A DNA stretch of 64,000 nucleotides from Staphylococcus epidermidis (GCF_006742205.1 NZ_AP019721.1:2108001-2172000), one strand, 5' to 3'. Shown: positions 8,280 to 18,601, numbered from the stretch's first letter. The notes: a model not told the origin generated them from the sequence alone. Numbers and translations: made by a program.

Positions 8280-9344
8280 TTATTTTTTAAAAATTCTTTT
8301 TAGTGATTCTTTACCAGAAAAGGATATCTTTTTAGGTATAACTTGAAGTTTAAAACGAATTAAGCCTGGTCTGCCAATTCCAACCTCACTAAGTGCCTTT
8401 TTCCATTGTAAGTATAAAGGCTTTGTCCAATGTGTTGCACTCTGTTCAACAGCTCTAACAATTCGAAACATAGCCTCTCCCGAGTAATGTGTATGCTGCA
8501 TAGCTTTCATATACTCTATAACACTTTCAAGCAAAGATTGCGTTATTTTGTTATTTTTCTTTAAATGTGCCTGTATTAAGTAACTTACTATGAGGTTATC
8601 CATTCGATAACTATAGTAGATTTTTTCGTCTAATAATAATAGTAATTCCATCACGCGTTGACGAACTTTTAACGCATCACTCATATAAGGTAAGAATGTA
8701 TCAGCACGTTGCGCTGTTACTGATCCTTCTCTCTCATTATAGCCATATACAATGTTAGGTATAAGTTGAATATCTCGCGCTTTAGAGAACGCTTTGACAA
8801 TAAAGGTATGCTCTTCACAGAAAACGACATCTTCATCAAAACGTAATCCAGCATACTTCGAGCTAAATAATTTTGCTCCAGGTCCTATCGATTGTAAAAT
8901 ATCCGGTTTACGATCAAGTGTGACAATCGCATCTTTTACCATAGATTGATGGGTCGAAATGACTTGCCATTCGCCGTTAACATCTCTTGCCATTTGACCG
9001 ATAACAACATCGGTTTCTTTGTTTTTATTAAAAGCATTCACCATTAAATCAATCCTACTAGGTAAAAACTCATCATCTGCGTCTAAAAATAAAAATGCAT
9101 CAACATCTTCAGACATAGCTTCTAAGCCAACATTTCTACTTCGAGCTGCTCCTTGATTACTCTGATGAATGACTTTAATGTGTGGATGTTTTTGTTGTAA
9201 TTCTGTAAGTACATGTTGTGTTTGATCAGTTGAACCATCATTGATACAAATAATCTCATAAGGCACACTAGTATCAACTGAGAGTATAGCACGTTTAATC
9301 GTTTCTTCAGCGTTATACACTGGAATAATTATTGCTAATTTCAT
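8280..9344 (-). CDS. tagX: Family 2 glycosyltransferase TagX
   Basis: A 354-residue GT2-family (GT-A fold) enzyme. Nucleotide-binding N-terminus LAIIIPVYNAEETI, then INDGSTDQT, and the metal-binding DxD-type motif FLDADDEF near residue 95. No membrane segment is evident, so it probably acts at the cytoplasmic face. It sits in the tag cluster in the position of S. aureus tagX and its start overlaps the tagB stop (TAATG), which implies translational coupling. Its exact acceptor in wall teichoic acid assembly is not settled in the literature known to me. A basic C-terminus may aid membrane contact. Confidence 0.88.
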   Translation of the reverse strand: MKLAIIIPVYNAEETIKRAILSVDTSVPYEIICINDGSTDQTQHVLTELQQKHPHIKVIHQSNQGAARSRNVGLEAMSEDVDAFLFLDADDEFLPSRIDLMVNAFNKNKETDVVIGQMARDVNGEWQVISTHQSMVKDAIVTLDRKPDILQSIGPGAKLFSSKYAGLRFDEDVVFCEEHTFIVKAFSKARDIQLIPNIVYGYNEREGSVTAQRADTFLPYMSDALKVRQRVMELLLLLDEKIYYSYRMDNLIVSYLIQAHLKKNNKITQSLLESVIEYMKAMQHTHYSGEAMFRIVRAVEQSATHWTKPLYLQWKKALSEVGIGRPGLIRFKLQVIPKKISFSGKESLKRIFKK

Positions 9345-10435
9345 TATTTCACCAACTTATTAATAAAATGAACTAACTGGTTAAGACTATCTTTTGAGTT
9401 ATATTGATGCCAATCATTAAATAAAGATTGAAATTGCTCATCGTTATCCTGTATCGCTTGTATAATTGACTCTTCATTACTCATTTTGTATCGTTCTGGA
9501 ATAGCATAATAAAATTCATTCAATCCTCTTACTTTTTCATATTGCTGTTCATCATAATTATAAATAAGTGTCGGTTTATTAAGTGCGCTTGCTTCAATAG
9601 GTAATGAGCTATAATCACTTATAATAATATCCGCCATAATTAACAATGAAGTAACGTCGATTGAATGAGAAGTTTGACAATCAACAGTCGAAGGATGCAA
9701 ATGACTCAATAACGTATAATTCGGCAAGTGCCGTTCAAAGTTTTCTTTATCAATAGTACGTTGTGCTACTTGACCTTCTCTATAAGTCGGAACATATACT
9801 GCGAGTTTATTTGTAATATGATATTTCTTTTTTAATCGTTGTTGTTCTAACTTAAGATTGCTTCTAAAGTATTGGGTCAGTCTTGGAAGTCCAAACTTTA
9901 ACATTTGCGATGGAGATGCATCAAACGATTGTATAAAACATTGAGCCATTTTCTCCCCACCTACCAAATAATAATCGGTAGCATCATAAACTTTTTTGTA
10001 TTGTCTTACCATAGCCTTATTTTTTAAATCAACTTGATGATCAGTTAAGCCAAAATTTTTAAGCGCACCAGCAGCATGCCATGTTTGAATAACAGTTTGC
10101 CCTTTTTTCTTCTGATAGCCACCCATCATTAAATAATACGTATCTAAAATAATAATCTTTGCTTTACTTAATACTTTCATATGTCTCATAATATATTTAT
10201 TTCCGGCAGGTATAAAATATGCATGATTAATGTTATTAATATCTTTCTGATATATTTTTTTACCTATAACCGTCACATGGTATCCTTCACTACATAAGGC
10301 CTCTATAATAGGCAGTATATCTTGCTTAAAGGTCATCATTATCACAATGTGCTTCGAATTTACATTAAACGGTTTAAAAACCATATTTAAAAGCACAATA
10401 GCTATGATATAAATCTTTTTAATTATCAATCTCAT
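9344..10435 (-). CDS. tagB: CDP-glycerol glycerophosphotransferase TagB (primer addition)
   Basis: This 363-residue peripheral membrane enzyme adds the first glycerol phosphate from CDP-glycerol to the lipid-linked ManNAc-GlcNAc disaccharide. The N-terminus (IIKKIYIIAIVLLNMVF) is a short amphipathic/hydrophobic anchor. Family motifs include QTWHAAGALKNFG (catalytic His region), YVPTYREG, HLHPS and SDYSSLPIEASAL. The order and length match staphylococcal TarB/TagB. It is separated from tagG by a terminator at 10567-10601, so it should have its own promoter. It overlaps tagX by one base. Confidence 0.93.
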   Translation of the reverse strand: MRLIIKKIYIIAIVLLNMVFKPFNVNSKHIVIMMTFKQDILPIIEALCSEGYHVTVIGKKIYQKDINNINHAYFIPAGNKYIMRHMKVLSKAKIIILDTYYLMMGGYQKKKGQTVIQTWHAAGALKNFGLTDHQVDLKNKAMVRQYKKVYDATDYYLVGGEKMAQCFIQSFDASPSQMLKFGLPRLTQYFRSNLKLEQQRLKKKYHITNKLAVYVPTYREGQVAQRTIDKENFERHLPNYTLLSHLHPSTVDCQTSHSIDVTSLLIMADIIISDYSSLPIEASALNKPTLIYNYDEQQYEKVRGLNEFYYAIPERYKMSNEESIIQAIQDNDEQFQSLFNDWHQYNSKDSLNQLVHFINKLVK

Positions 10436-10566
10436 TTTTTCACCATCTTTAAATTTCCAATCATTATATCAAATTATAAACGATACTTACTTTCAAAGAA
10501 AATAAAAGCAAATAATTTTTAATTCACTCAAAAATTCTACTAGGAGTCTCGATATTATAAAAAAAG

Positions 10567-10601
10567 TAGGACTACGAATTCATCTTGAATCCATTGTCCT
10601 A
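10567..10601 (-). terminator. Terminator after tagG
   Basis: Arms TAGGAC and GTCCTA with additional inner pairing (GAATTC/GAATcC) and an A-run at 10558-10565 that gives T on the minus strand. The rest of 10436-10757 (322 bp between tagB and tagG) shows no gene and presumably carries the tagB promoter. Confidence 0.75.
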
Positions 10602-10757
10602 ACTCATAACGTCAATATAGCGTATATTAAATTTGAAATATTTCTAACAAACAATTATTATAATTTCTTTTAATAAATAAACTAAATCTTTGATAATAAG
10701 TTAAATATTAATTCGTTTTATGGTAAATCGTTAATAGAACCCTCTTGATTGACACTT

Positions 10758-11570
10758 TTACAAGAAGTCCGCAAAGTGATCTCTATAGCGTCTATGTAAA
10801 ATAGAACCTACTATAAAGAATAAGAGAATGATAATAACGTTATATAGCATTAACTTCCAATGATCTATGAAATACCATTGATGGAACAATATCGCTGCTC
10901 GGTATGATTCTGCGATAAAATATACTGGATTAAATAACATAATTTGATGAATCAAACCACTTACGCCGTGATTTTTTGGCACCCATAAAATTGGAGACAT
11001 ATAAAACAATATTCTCATTAATGCTTGCATAATCATCTGCGTATCTCTAATTAAAATCCCCAAAGTGGATGTTAAAAGTGCCACCGACGATGTTAGCAAA
11101 TATGCAAAAGGTACATATATAAGTAATTGTACAATGTGAATTGAAGGGATAATTCCATTGAACATACAAGCTATTATAATAATTGCTAATAATCCTAAAT
11201 GACCATAGAACCTACTTGTTACAATATAAGTAGGAATGATTGAGAGTGGGAAATTCATCTTTGCCACTTGATTGAATTTCTGTGAGATTGATTTAGTTCC
11301 TTCTAAGACACCTTGATTAATAAAGAACCACATACTTATACCAACTAACAACCAAAATACAAACGGAATGCCGTGTATAGGTGCATTGCTTCTAATTCCT
11401 AAACCAAAAACAAGCCAATACACCATGATTTGTAAAGCAGGATTCAACACTTCCCATGCAATACCTAGATAGTTATTATGATTGGTAATTTTAATTTGGA
11501 ATTGTGCTAGTCTTTGAATTAAATAGAAGTTTTTAATATGTTCTTTTAAAACCGTTCCAACTGCGAACAT
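10758..11570 (-). CDS. tagG: Teichoic acid ABC exporter permease TagG
   Basis: This 270-residue ABC-2 type permease has about six transmembrane helices. With TagH it flips the completed wall teichoic acid chain across the membrane. Characteristic segments are NHNNYLGIAWEVLNP near the N-terminus and FNPVYFIAESYRAAILF late in the protein. The length and ending match the S. aureus protein. It is divergent from tagH across 331 bp of promoter DNA. The nearest AGGAG lies some 20 bases upstream of the ATG, which is unusually far, so the ribosome site is not certain. Confidence 0.94.
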   Translation of the reverse strand: MFAVGTVLKEHIKNFYLIQRLAQFQIKITNHNNYLGIAWEVLNPALQIMVYWLVFGLGIRSNAPIHGIPFVFWLLVGISMWFFINQGVLEGTKSISQKFNQVAKMNFPLSIIPTYIVTSRFYGHLGLLAIIIIACMFNGIIPSIHIVQLLIYVPFAYLLTSSVALLTSTLGILIRDTQMIMQALMRILFYMSPILWVPKNHGVSGLIHQIMLFNPVYFIAESYRAAILFHQWYFIDHWKLMLYNVIIILLFFIVGSILHRRYRDHFADFL

Positions 11571-12696
<1,126 letters not shown>

Positions 12697-12723
12697 ATTT
12701 GAAGAAAGTAAAACTTAAACATT

Positions 12724-12765
12724 AAGGGAGTGCAATAAAATTCATCCGAATTGATTGCCTCCCTT
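12724..12765. terminator. Shared terminator between tagH and tagA
   Basis: AAGGGAG/CTCCCTT outer stem continued by GCAAT/ATTGC, followed by seven T. It lies between two convergent genes and can serve both. Confidence 0.88.
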
Positions 12766-12773
12766 TTTTTCTC

Positions 12774-13532
12774 TTATTTTGATTTCATTTTATATTTTTG
12801 TATTGCTACCTTTAACATAAATTTAGGAATACTTATCATTCTCCCAATACGTTTCCAATCAATAAGTACACGATATACCCACTCAATATTTAACTTTCTA
12901 AATATTTGAGGTGCTCTTTTCTTTGAGCCACTGAATACTTCAAACGACCCACCTACGCCCATCATTACAGTGTGCTTAAACTTGTCCTTATGCTTTTGAA
13001 TCCATTGTTCTTGCTTTGGAAATCCCATTCCTACAAAAATGTAATCGGGATTAAAACTTGTTATACGTTTTATGACTGTTTCATCTTCTAGATGAATATA
13101 GCCATGATGATGTGCAAAGTGGATATTAGGGTATTGAGATTGAAGCTTTTTCTCTGCTGTCTCAACAATTTCATTTTTAGATCCAAGCAGATATACGCGC
13201 TGATGGCTGACATGTGCTATTTTCAGACATTCTTCAAGAAGTTCTATTCCTGGCACACGCCGTTTTAAGGGCTGTTTTAATCGCTTTGAAGCTTTTACTA
13301 TTCCTGTACCATCTGGAACTACATAATCAGCTTGATTAATTAAATTTCTATATAGCTCATGTTCAGTTGCATAATCCACGATTTCAGGATTAGCAGTCAC
13401 TATAAATAAATTATCATCTGTATTGCTAGATATGAATTGTTTAATATTTTCTAACATTTCCAGCATTGTAGTATTATCAAAATTTACACCTAATATGTTA
13501 ATTTTATCTTTTATTCTTTGGTTTTGATACAT
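12774..13532 (-). CDS. tagA: N-acetylmannosaminyltransferase TagA
   Basis: A GT26-family (WecG/TagA/CpsF) enzyme that transfers ManNAc to undecaprenyl-PP-GlcNAc, the first committed step of wall teichoic acid synthesis. Motifs include TANPEIVDYA (catalytic Asp region), VPDGTGIVKASK and FVGMGFPKQEQWI. The C-terminus is basic and helical, as expected for membrane docking. I choose the ATG at 13532 (252 residues) because GTGGGGATT precedes it; the longer frame to 13568 has no ribosome site. It is transcribed apart from tagB/G. Confidence 0.94.
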   Translation of the reverse strand: MYQNQRIKDKINILGVNFDNTTMLEMLENIKQFISSNTDDNLFIVTANPEIVDYATEHELYRNLINQADYVVPDGTGIVKASKRLKQPLKRRVPGIELLEECLKIAHVSHQRVYLLGSKNEIVETAEKKLQSQYPNIHFAHHHGYIHLEDETVIKRITSFNPDYIFVGMGFPKQEQWIQKHKDKFKHTVMMGVGGSFEVFSGSKKRAPQIFRKLNIEWVYRVLIDWKRIGRMISIPKFMLKVAIQKYKMKSK

Positions 13533-13706
13533 ATTCAATCCCCACTTTACAACACGTTTAAAATGCATAAATTATTTTAACACATGAAAATTTAAACAAA
13601 AAATATTTTCTAATCATTTACATCTAAAGTCTAAAGGATATCCACAGTCTTTTCATATATAATTAAATAAAGATGATTTTAACTTAAAGAAATACGAGGT
13701 TCACTC

Positions 13707-14453
13707 ATGATTTATTTACAAAATTTTATTACTACAACTATCCAATTAAATATCTATCTTATTTTAGTTATTGGACTGCTTTACGTAATCATCCACTATT
13801 ATAGAAATAAAGGTGTTAACGCTTTCTTAGATATTTATTTAAATTATATACCGGTACTTACACACGAATTTGGCCACGTCTTATTTAACAAACTCGCTGG
13901 TGGAAAGGCCAAAGATCTTGTCATTGTGACAAGCCCTAGAGAAAGAAAAGTCACTTCACAACAAGGCTATGCGATTACACAATCTAAAGGATACTTAGGT
14001 CAGTTTATTACAACTATAGGTGGGTATCTTATGCCACCATTGATGTTTTTAACTGGATTGGTATCTATTCACTATCAATATCCAAGTATATTTATTACTA
14101 TATATTTATTTATTTTTATATATTATTTGTTTATTACTTCCCGTAAACTATCACCTTTGATTGTCATTATACTCATCTCAAGTTTACTCTATTTAGTATT
14201 TAAACAAGACCATCAATGGTTCATTTACGACATTGTCACATTAAGTTACCATTTTATTTTAGGCGTACTTTTAGGTGAAATATTACAATCCTCATGGACG
14301 ATTTTTCGTCTTACCTTTCAACGACCTAAACCTTCTTGGGATGGCAGTGCTTTAACGAAAGTTACTCGAGTACCCACCTTTATCTTTAGTTTAGTGTGGA
14401 TATTATTCAATCTCTATACTGTGTATTTATTAATCAAATACACAATACTATAA
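13707..14453 (+). CDS. M50-like membrane metalloprotease homologue
   Basis: 248 residues with about six hydrophobic segments. The zinc-binding HExxH appears as LTHEFGHVLFNKLAGG near residues 52-67, placed at the edge of a membrane helix as in the M50 site-2 protease family (M50B-like). No LDG motif typical of S2P was recognised, so activity is uncertain. The gene is a stand-alone unit between tagA and sirR with a terminator at 14584-14605. The same protein neighbours the tag genes in other staphylococci; its substrate is unknown. Confidence 0.7.
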   Translation: MIYLQNFITTTIQLNIYLILVIGLLYVIIHYYRNKGVNAFLDIYLNYIPVLTHEFGHVLFNKLAGGKAKDLVIVTSPRERKVTSQQGYAITQSKGYLGQFITTIGGYLMPPLMFLTGLVSIHYQYPSIFITIYLFIFIYYLFITSRKLSPLIVIILISSLLYLVFKQDHQWFIYDIVTLSYHFILGVLLGEILQSSWTIFRLTFQRPKPSWDGSALTKVTRVPTFIFSLVWILFNLYTVYLLIKYTIL

Positions 14454-14583
14454 ATACGATAAATAGATTTTATCATCATGTACATTGAATTAGTAAGCAC
14501 ATTCTAACAAAGAGACAGTGACTTAAAACGCTTATTACAAACACACTTTAAATCCTTTCACTAAATGCCAATATCTTAAAAAT

Positions 14584-14605
14584 GCCTAGGAAATTAATCC
14601 TAGGC
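14584..14605. terminator. Terminator shared by the M50-like gene and sirR
   Basis: Perfect 8-bp arms GCCTAGGA/TCCTAGGC with a 6-nt loop followed by TCTTTTT. It lies between convergent genes. Confidence 0.85.
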
Positions 14606-14617
14606 TCTTTTTATCGT

Positions 14618-15262
14618 TTATTTTTCTGCAAAAATATTCATCGCATTTTCATAGCTTAAAATTGTTACAATATCATTCCTCTTAAGAATAATAACCTTAT
14701 TGGTATCATCTTTGGATACAATTTCAACTGTATTTCCAATATAAATATCCTTACTTGATAAGTAAACTAACAACTCTGTCTTATCACGAACTCGTCGTAC
14801 AGTAACACGTTCTCCAGGTTCAAAATTAAGAATTGACGTAGTAAAAATTTCTTTATATTGATCACCTCTAGGAATGACGCCTCCATGAGGGCATGTTTTC
14901 GGAAAATTTAAAATCTTATCTAAACGCTCTACAAATAAATCTGATATCCGATGTTCAAGTATTTCAGCTTCTTGATGAACCTCTTCCCAATTATATTGTA
15001 AAATTTCTATTAAAAATAATTCTAGTAATCGATGTCGTTTTATGATGTCTAACGTTTGCTTTAACCCTTCTTCAGTTAAACGGGCACCTTTATAATGTTT
15101 TGTTTCAACATAGCCTTCCTTTTCTAAACGCCCTACCATTTCACTTACTGATGGTGGTTTGATATTTAAAAATTGCGATAGTTTTTTATTTGATACAAAG
15201 GACACGTCGCCATCATTAGTCAAAATTGCTTTCAAATAATCCTCTTTTTCTTCAGTTAACAT
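14618..15262 (-). CDS. sirR: Metal-dependent repressor SirR (DtxR/MntR family)
   Basis: This 214-residue metalloregulator binds DNA when loaded with Fe(II)/Mn(II) and represses sitABC. The N-terminal winged helix (NKKLSQFLNIKPPSVSEMVGRLE) recognises DNA. The central dimerisation domain contains metal ligands in HQEAEILEHRISD and TCPHGGVIPRG. A C-terminal SH3-like FeoA domain (from about residue 145) distinguishes it from shorter MntR proteins. It is divergent from sitA, and the palindromic operator at 15343-15356 lies in the shared promoter region. This is the arrangement described for S. epidermidis SirR/Sit. Confidence 0.95.
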   Translation of the reverse strand: MLTEEKEDYLKAILTNDGDVSFVSNKKLSQFLNIKPPSVSEMVGRLEKEGYVETKHYKGARLTEEGLKQTLDIIKRHRLLELFLIEILQYNWEEVHQEAEILEHRISDLFVERLDKILNFPKTCPHGGVIPRGDQYKEIFTTSILNFEPGERVTVRRVRDKTELLVYLSSKDIYIGNTVEIVSKDDTNKVIILKRNDIVTILSYENAMNIFAEK

Positions 15263-15304
15263 CGTTTCACCTCACACATTCACTTTATTGTACCATGAAT
15301 TAAC

Positions 15305-15332
15305 TTGACATGTTAAAACTTTAGAGTATATT
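15305..15332 (+). promoter_or_regulatory. sitABC promoter
   Basis: TTGACA (15305-15310) with a 16-bp spacer and TATATT (15327-15332). The predicted start site falls at about 15339-15342, directly beside the SirR operator. Confidence 0.75.
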
Positions 15333-15342
15333 ATAAAATAAA

Positions 15343-15356
15343 TTAGGTTAACCTAA
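15343..15356 (+). promoter_or_regulatory. SirR operator (Sir box)
   Basis: TTAGGTTAACCTAA is a perfect 14-bp palindrome of the DtxR/MntR type. It overlaps the predicted sitABC transcription start, so a bound metal-loaded SirR would block initiation. Confidence 0.9.
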
Positions 15357-15381
15357 ACTTTTTATTAGGAGGTTTTAATTA

Positions 15382-16128
15382 TTGCTCGAAGTGAATCATT
15401 TGAATTTATTTTTGGGAAAAAAGCACATTCTTAAAGATATTACATTCTCATTACCTATAAATGGTGAAATCATTGGTATTGTAGGACCTAATGGTGCCGG
15501 TAAATCATCTCTTCTCAAAGCATTTATCGGAGAATTTAAAGCGACCGGTAAACATACATTATATGATCACCCTATACATACACAACTTAGATATATTACA
15601 TATATCCCACAAAAAGCTCATATTGATTTAGATTTTCCTATAAAAGTGGATCAAGTGATACTATCAGGATGTTATGAAGACATTGGATGGTTTAAAAAAG
15701 CAAGTGTAGTTGAAAAAACGAAACTTAACCAATTACTTAATGATTTAGAACTCGACCATATACGCCATCGACAAATTGCAGAATTAAGTGGTGGACAATT
15801 GCAACGTGTTCTTGTTGCAAGAGCACTTATGAGTAATAGTGATATTTATTGTTTAGACGAACCTTTTGTTGGCATCGACATTTATAGCGAACAACTTATT
15901 ATGAAGAAAATTAAACATTTAAGACATATGGGTAAATTGATTTTAATTGTTCATCATGACTTATCAAAAGCAGATCAATATTTTGACCGCATTTTATTAT
16001 TAAATCAATCGTTGCAGTTTTTAGGGCCAACAAAAGAAGCATTATCATCTGAACGATTAAATGCAACTTTCATTAATTACAAAGATGATTCGCTTTTAAC
16101 ACTATCCTCACAAGGGAGTACGAATTAG
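15382..16128 (+). CDS. sitA: Manganese/iron ABC transporter ATPase SitA (MntA)
   Basis: 248-residue ATPase of the Mn(II)/Fe(II) importer. Walker A GPNGAGKSS near residue 34, signature LSGGQLQRVLVARAL, Walker B IYCLDEPFVGID, and H-loop HHDLSKA. The start codon is TTG at 15382, supported by AGGAGG eight bases upstream and by the family N-terminus MLEVNHLNLFLGKK. It is the first gene of sitABC; its stop codon abuts the sitB ATG, so the two are likely translationally coupled. Confidence 0.94.
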   Translation: MLEVNHLNLFLGKKHILKDITFSLPINGEIIGIVGPNGAGKSSLLKAFIGEFKATGKHTLYDHPIHTQLRYITYIPQKAHIDLDFPIKVDQVILSGCYEDIGWFKKASVVEKTKLNQLLNDLELDHIRHRQIAELSGGQLQRVLVARALMSNSDIYCLDEPFVGIDIYSEQLIMKKIKHLRHMGKLILIVHHDLSKADQYFDRILLLNQSLQFLGPTKEALSSERLNATFINYKDDSLLTLSSQGSTN

Positions 16129-16965
16129 ATGTTAGATTTCATTAACCATTTGCTTAGTTATCAATTTTTAAATCGTGCATTAATCACATCTATTTTAGTT
16201 GGGATTGTATGTGGAACGATGGGTAGCATTATTGTTTTACGTGGTCTTTCTTTAATGGGTGATGCCATGAGTCATGCTGTTTTACCAGGTGTTGCTTTAT
16301 CTTTCTTATTTAATATTCCAATGTTTATCGGGGCACTTGTAACGGGAATGCTTGCAAGTTTGTTTATTGGTTTTATTACTTCAAACAGTAAAACAAAACC
16401 AGATGCTGCAATAGGAATAAGTTTCACTGCATTCCTAGCATCTGGCGTCATAATTATTAGTTTAATCAATAGTACAACAGATTTATATCACATTTTATTT
16501 GGCAATTTATTAGCAATTACACATCAATCATTTTGGACAACAATTGTCATTACTGTACTGGTTATTTTACTTATTATTATCTTTTATAGACCTTTAATGA
16601 TTTCAACATTTGATGCAACTTTTAGTCGTATGAGCGGGCTGAACACAACATTAATTCACTACTTTGTCATGTTATTACTCGCACTTGTAACTGTTGCGAG
16701 CATACAAACAGTTGGAATTATCCTTGTAGTTGCTTTACTAATCACTCCAGCTTCTACAGCTTTTTTAATCAGTAAACAACTTTATGCCATGATGGTAATT
16801 GCAAGCATAATCAGCGTGATAAGTTCGATTATCGGTCTATATTTTAGTTATATATATAATATTCCAAGTGGAGCAACTATTGTAATCTGTACCTTTATGA
16901 TTTATATTGTAACGCTATCAATTACTAGAATTAAAAATAAACAAAAAAGGAGCGCTTTAACGTGA
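16129..16965 (+). CDS. sitB: Manganese/iron ABC transporter permease SitB (MntB)
   Basis: A 278-residue ABC-3 family permease with eight to nine hydrophobic helices. The SLMGDAMSHAVLPGVALSF stretch is the conserved cytoplasmic loop region typical of zinc/manganese permeases. It starts directly after the sitA stop and overlaps the sitC start by four bases (GTGA). It forms the membrane channel of the SitABC complex. Confidence 0.94.
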   Translation: MLDFINHLLSYQFLNRALITSILVGIVCGTMGSIIVLRGLSLMGDAMSHAVLPGVALSFLFNIPMFIGALVTGMLASLFIGFITSNSKTKPDAAIGISFTAFLASGVIIISLINSTTDLYHILFGNLLAITHQSFWTTIVITVLVILLIIIFYRPLMISTFDATFSRMSGLNTTLIHYFVMLLLALVTVASIQTVGIILVVALLITPASTAFLISKQLYAMMVIASIISVISSIIGLYFSYIYNIPSGATIVICTFMIYIVTLSITRIKNKQKRSALT

Positions 16966-17891
16966 AAAAAATTCTCGCTTTAGCAATAGCATTTTTAATT
17001 ATCCTTGCCGCATGTGGGAATCACAGTAACCATGAACATCACTCACATGAAGGAAAATTAAAAGTTGTAACTACAAACTCTATTCTCTATGACATGGTTA
17101 AACGTGTCGGTGGAAATAAGGTCGATGTTCATAGCATCGTTCCAGTAGGACAAGATCCACATGAATATGAGGTTAAACCTAAAGATATTAAAGCATTAAC
17201 AGATGCTGACGTTGTATTTTATAATGGTTTAAACCTAGAAACTGGAAATGGTTGGTTTGAAAAAGCACTTGACCAAGCAGGAAAATCAACAAAAGATAAA
17301 AATGTGATAGCAGCATCAAATAATGTTAAACCAATATACTTAAATGGTGAGGAAGGTAACAAAAACAAACAAGATCCACATGCATGGTTAAGTTTAGAGA
17401 ATGGAATTAAATACGTAAAAACAATACAAAAATCACTAGAACATCATGATAAAAAAGATAAGTCTACATATGAAAAACAAGGGAATGCATATATATCAAA
17501 ATTAGAAGAACTTAATAAAGATAGTAAAAATAAATTTGATGACATACCCAAAAATCAACGTGCCATGATGACAAGTGAAGGTGCATTTAAATATTTTGCT
17601 CAACAATTCGATGTTAAACCAGGTTATATTTGGGAGATAAACACAGAAAAACAAGGTACACCTGGTCAAATGAAACAAGCCATTAAATTTGTTAAAGATA
17701 ATCATTTAAAACATTTATTAGTCGAAACAAGCGTAGATAAAAAAGCTATGCAAAGTTTATCAGAAGAAACTAAGAAAGATATTTATGGTGAAGTATTTAC
17801 CGACTCTATAGGTAAGGAAGGTACTAAAGGTGACTCATACTATAAAATGATGAAATCTAATATTGATACAATACATGGTAGTATGAAATAA
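16962..17891 (+). CDS. sitC: Manganese/iron-binding lipoprotein SitC (MntC)
   Basis: 309-residue substrate-binding lipoprotein, anchored on the outer face of the membrane. The signal peptide ends in the lipobox IILAACGN, giving the lipidated Cys near residue 18. A His-rich patch (NHSNHEHHSHE) follows. Metal ligands of the cluster A-I family are visible: H in QDPHEYE, H in DPHAWLS, E in a later segment and D near TDSIG. The start is a GTG overlapping the sitB stop, with AAAAGGAGCGC upstream. The 3' region continues into the RsaC-like RNA. Confidence 0.94.
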   Translation: MKKILALAIAFLIILAACGNHSNHEHHSHEGKLKVVTTNSILYDMVKRVGGNKVDVHSIVPVGQDPHEYEVKPKDIKALTDADVVFYNGLNLETGNGWFEKALDQAGKSTKDKNVIAASNNVKPIYLNGEEGNKNKQDPHAWLSLENGIKYVKTIQKSLEHHDKKDKSTYEKQGNAYISKLEELNKDSKNKFDDIPKNQRAMMTSEGAFKYFAQQFDVKPGYIWEINTEKQGTPGQMKQAIKFVKDNHLKHLLVETSVDKKAMQSLSEETKKDIYGEVFTDSIGKEGTKGDSYYKMMKSNIDTIHGSMK

Positions 17892-17899
17892 CATGGTAA

Positions 17900-18460
17900 A
17901 AATAGCCCTAAATGATATGTTAATAAGACCGGATTCGTTTTGAATTCGGTCGCTAATGGCAACGAAGACTTTAGTTGAAGCAACTTATTATAAGCCAACT
18001 TTCAACTCAGTCATCGTCTGCCATTATATTGAAAAATTTTGAGCAGAGGATTACTCCTTTATACTCATCATACTATATAACTAGTAGTCCCATATCGTGT
18101 GGTTTTATATTACCCTCCTATAATATAAACAACATCTTTTACACACGATATGGTGGTATTAGTTAGCTGTGCATTATCATAATAAACTGAAGCCCCACCC
18201 TCTCCGTAAATGGTGCTTTAAATAATGATGATGTACCAATACATTACTTCATATTTTTGAGCGATAAATGTGAATAATGTATATACAATGAATATCTAAT
18301 TACTTGTGTCATTATATAGTAATTAGTATTTATAAGTTCTATTCAATTTTTGAATAGTTACTAAAGCCACAAATAATCACTCAGTTATCTCCGTGGTATC
18401 CATTATCCTCCCCATGGAGAGGTTAGTTGCACTAATCAGTTGATATTAGTGCAACTTTTT
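17900..18460 (+). ncRNA. rsaC: RsaC-like long 3'-UTR small RNA
   Basis: In S. aureus the RsaC RNA is released from the 3' end of mntABC and links manganese starvation to sodA. The same position here, after sitC, holds ~560 nt of structured, non-coding sequence ending in a strong terminator. Hairpins seen: 17929-17953; a long-range AATGGCA/TGCCATT pairing (17955-17961 with 18019-18025); a perfect 12-bp stem (18090-18101 with 18142-18153) whose inner hairpin displays CCCTCC (18113-18118); and an 8-bp stem (18389-18396 with 18412-18419) with ATCCTCC in its loop. The identity rests on synteny and structure; the exact 5' end is unknown. A small open frame at 17975-18166 is not credited. Confidence 0.7.
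18427..18460 (+). terminator. Terminator of sitABC/RsaC-like RNA
   Basis: Perfect 10-bp arms TTGCACTAAT and ATTAGTGCAA with an 8-nt loop, followed by CTTTTT. Confidence 0.92.
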
Positions 18461-18557
18461 CATTTTAAATAAAATTTTAAACTACATGAATACGATCTAT
18501 ACAAATATGTTTAACCGAGCAATATATTCTAAACAACCATTTCCTTTAAAATGAGAA

Positions 18558-18601
18558 AAGCTTCCAAATCAACTTTAGTTTAAGAAGTCATTTGGAAGCT
18601 T
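18558..18601 (-). terminator. Terminator after nhaP
   Basis: Perfect 12-bp arms AAGCTTCCAAAT/ATTTGGAAGCTT around a 20-nt loop, located about 25 bp beyond the nhaP stop. Confidence 0.75.

Noticed and set aside
17975..18166. 63-residue plus-strand frame after sitC
   Set aside because: It lies within strongly base-paired RNA sequence of the RsaC-like region, has no ribosome site and no protein-like pattern.
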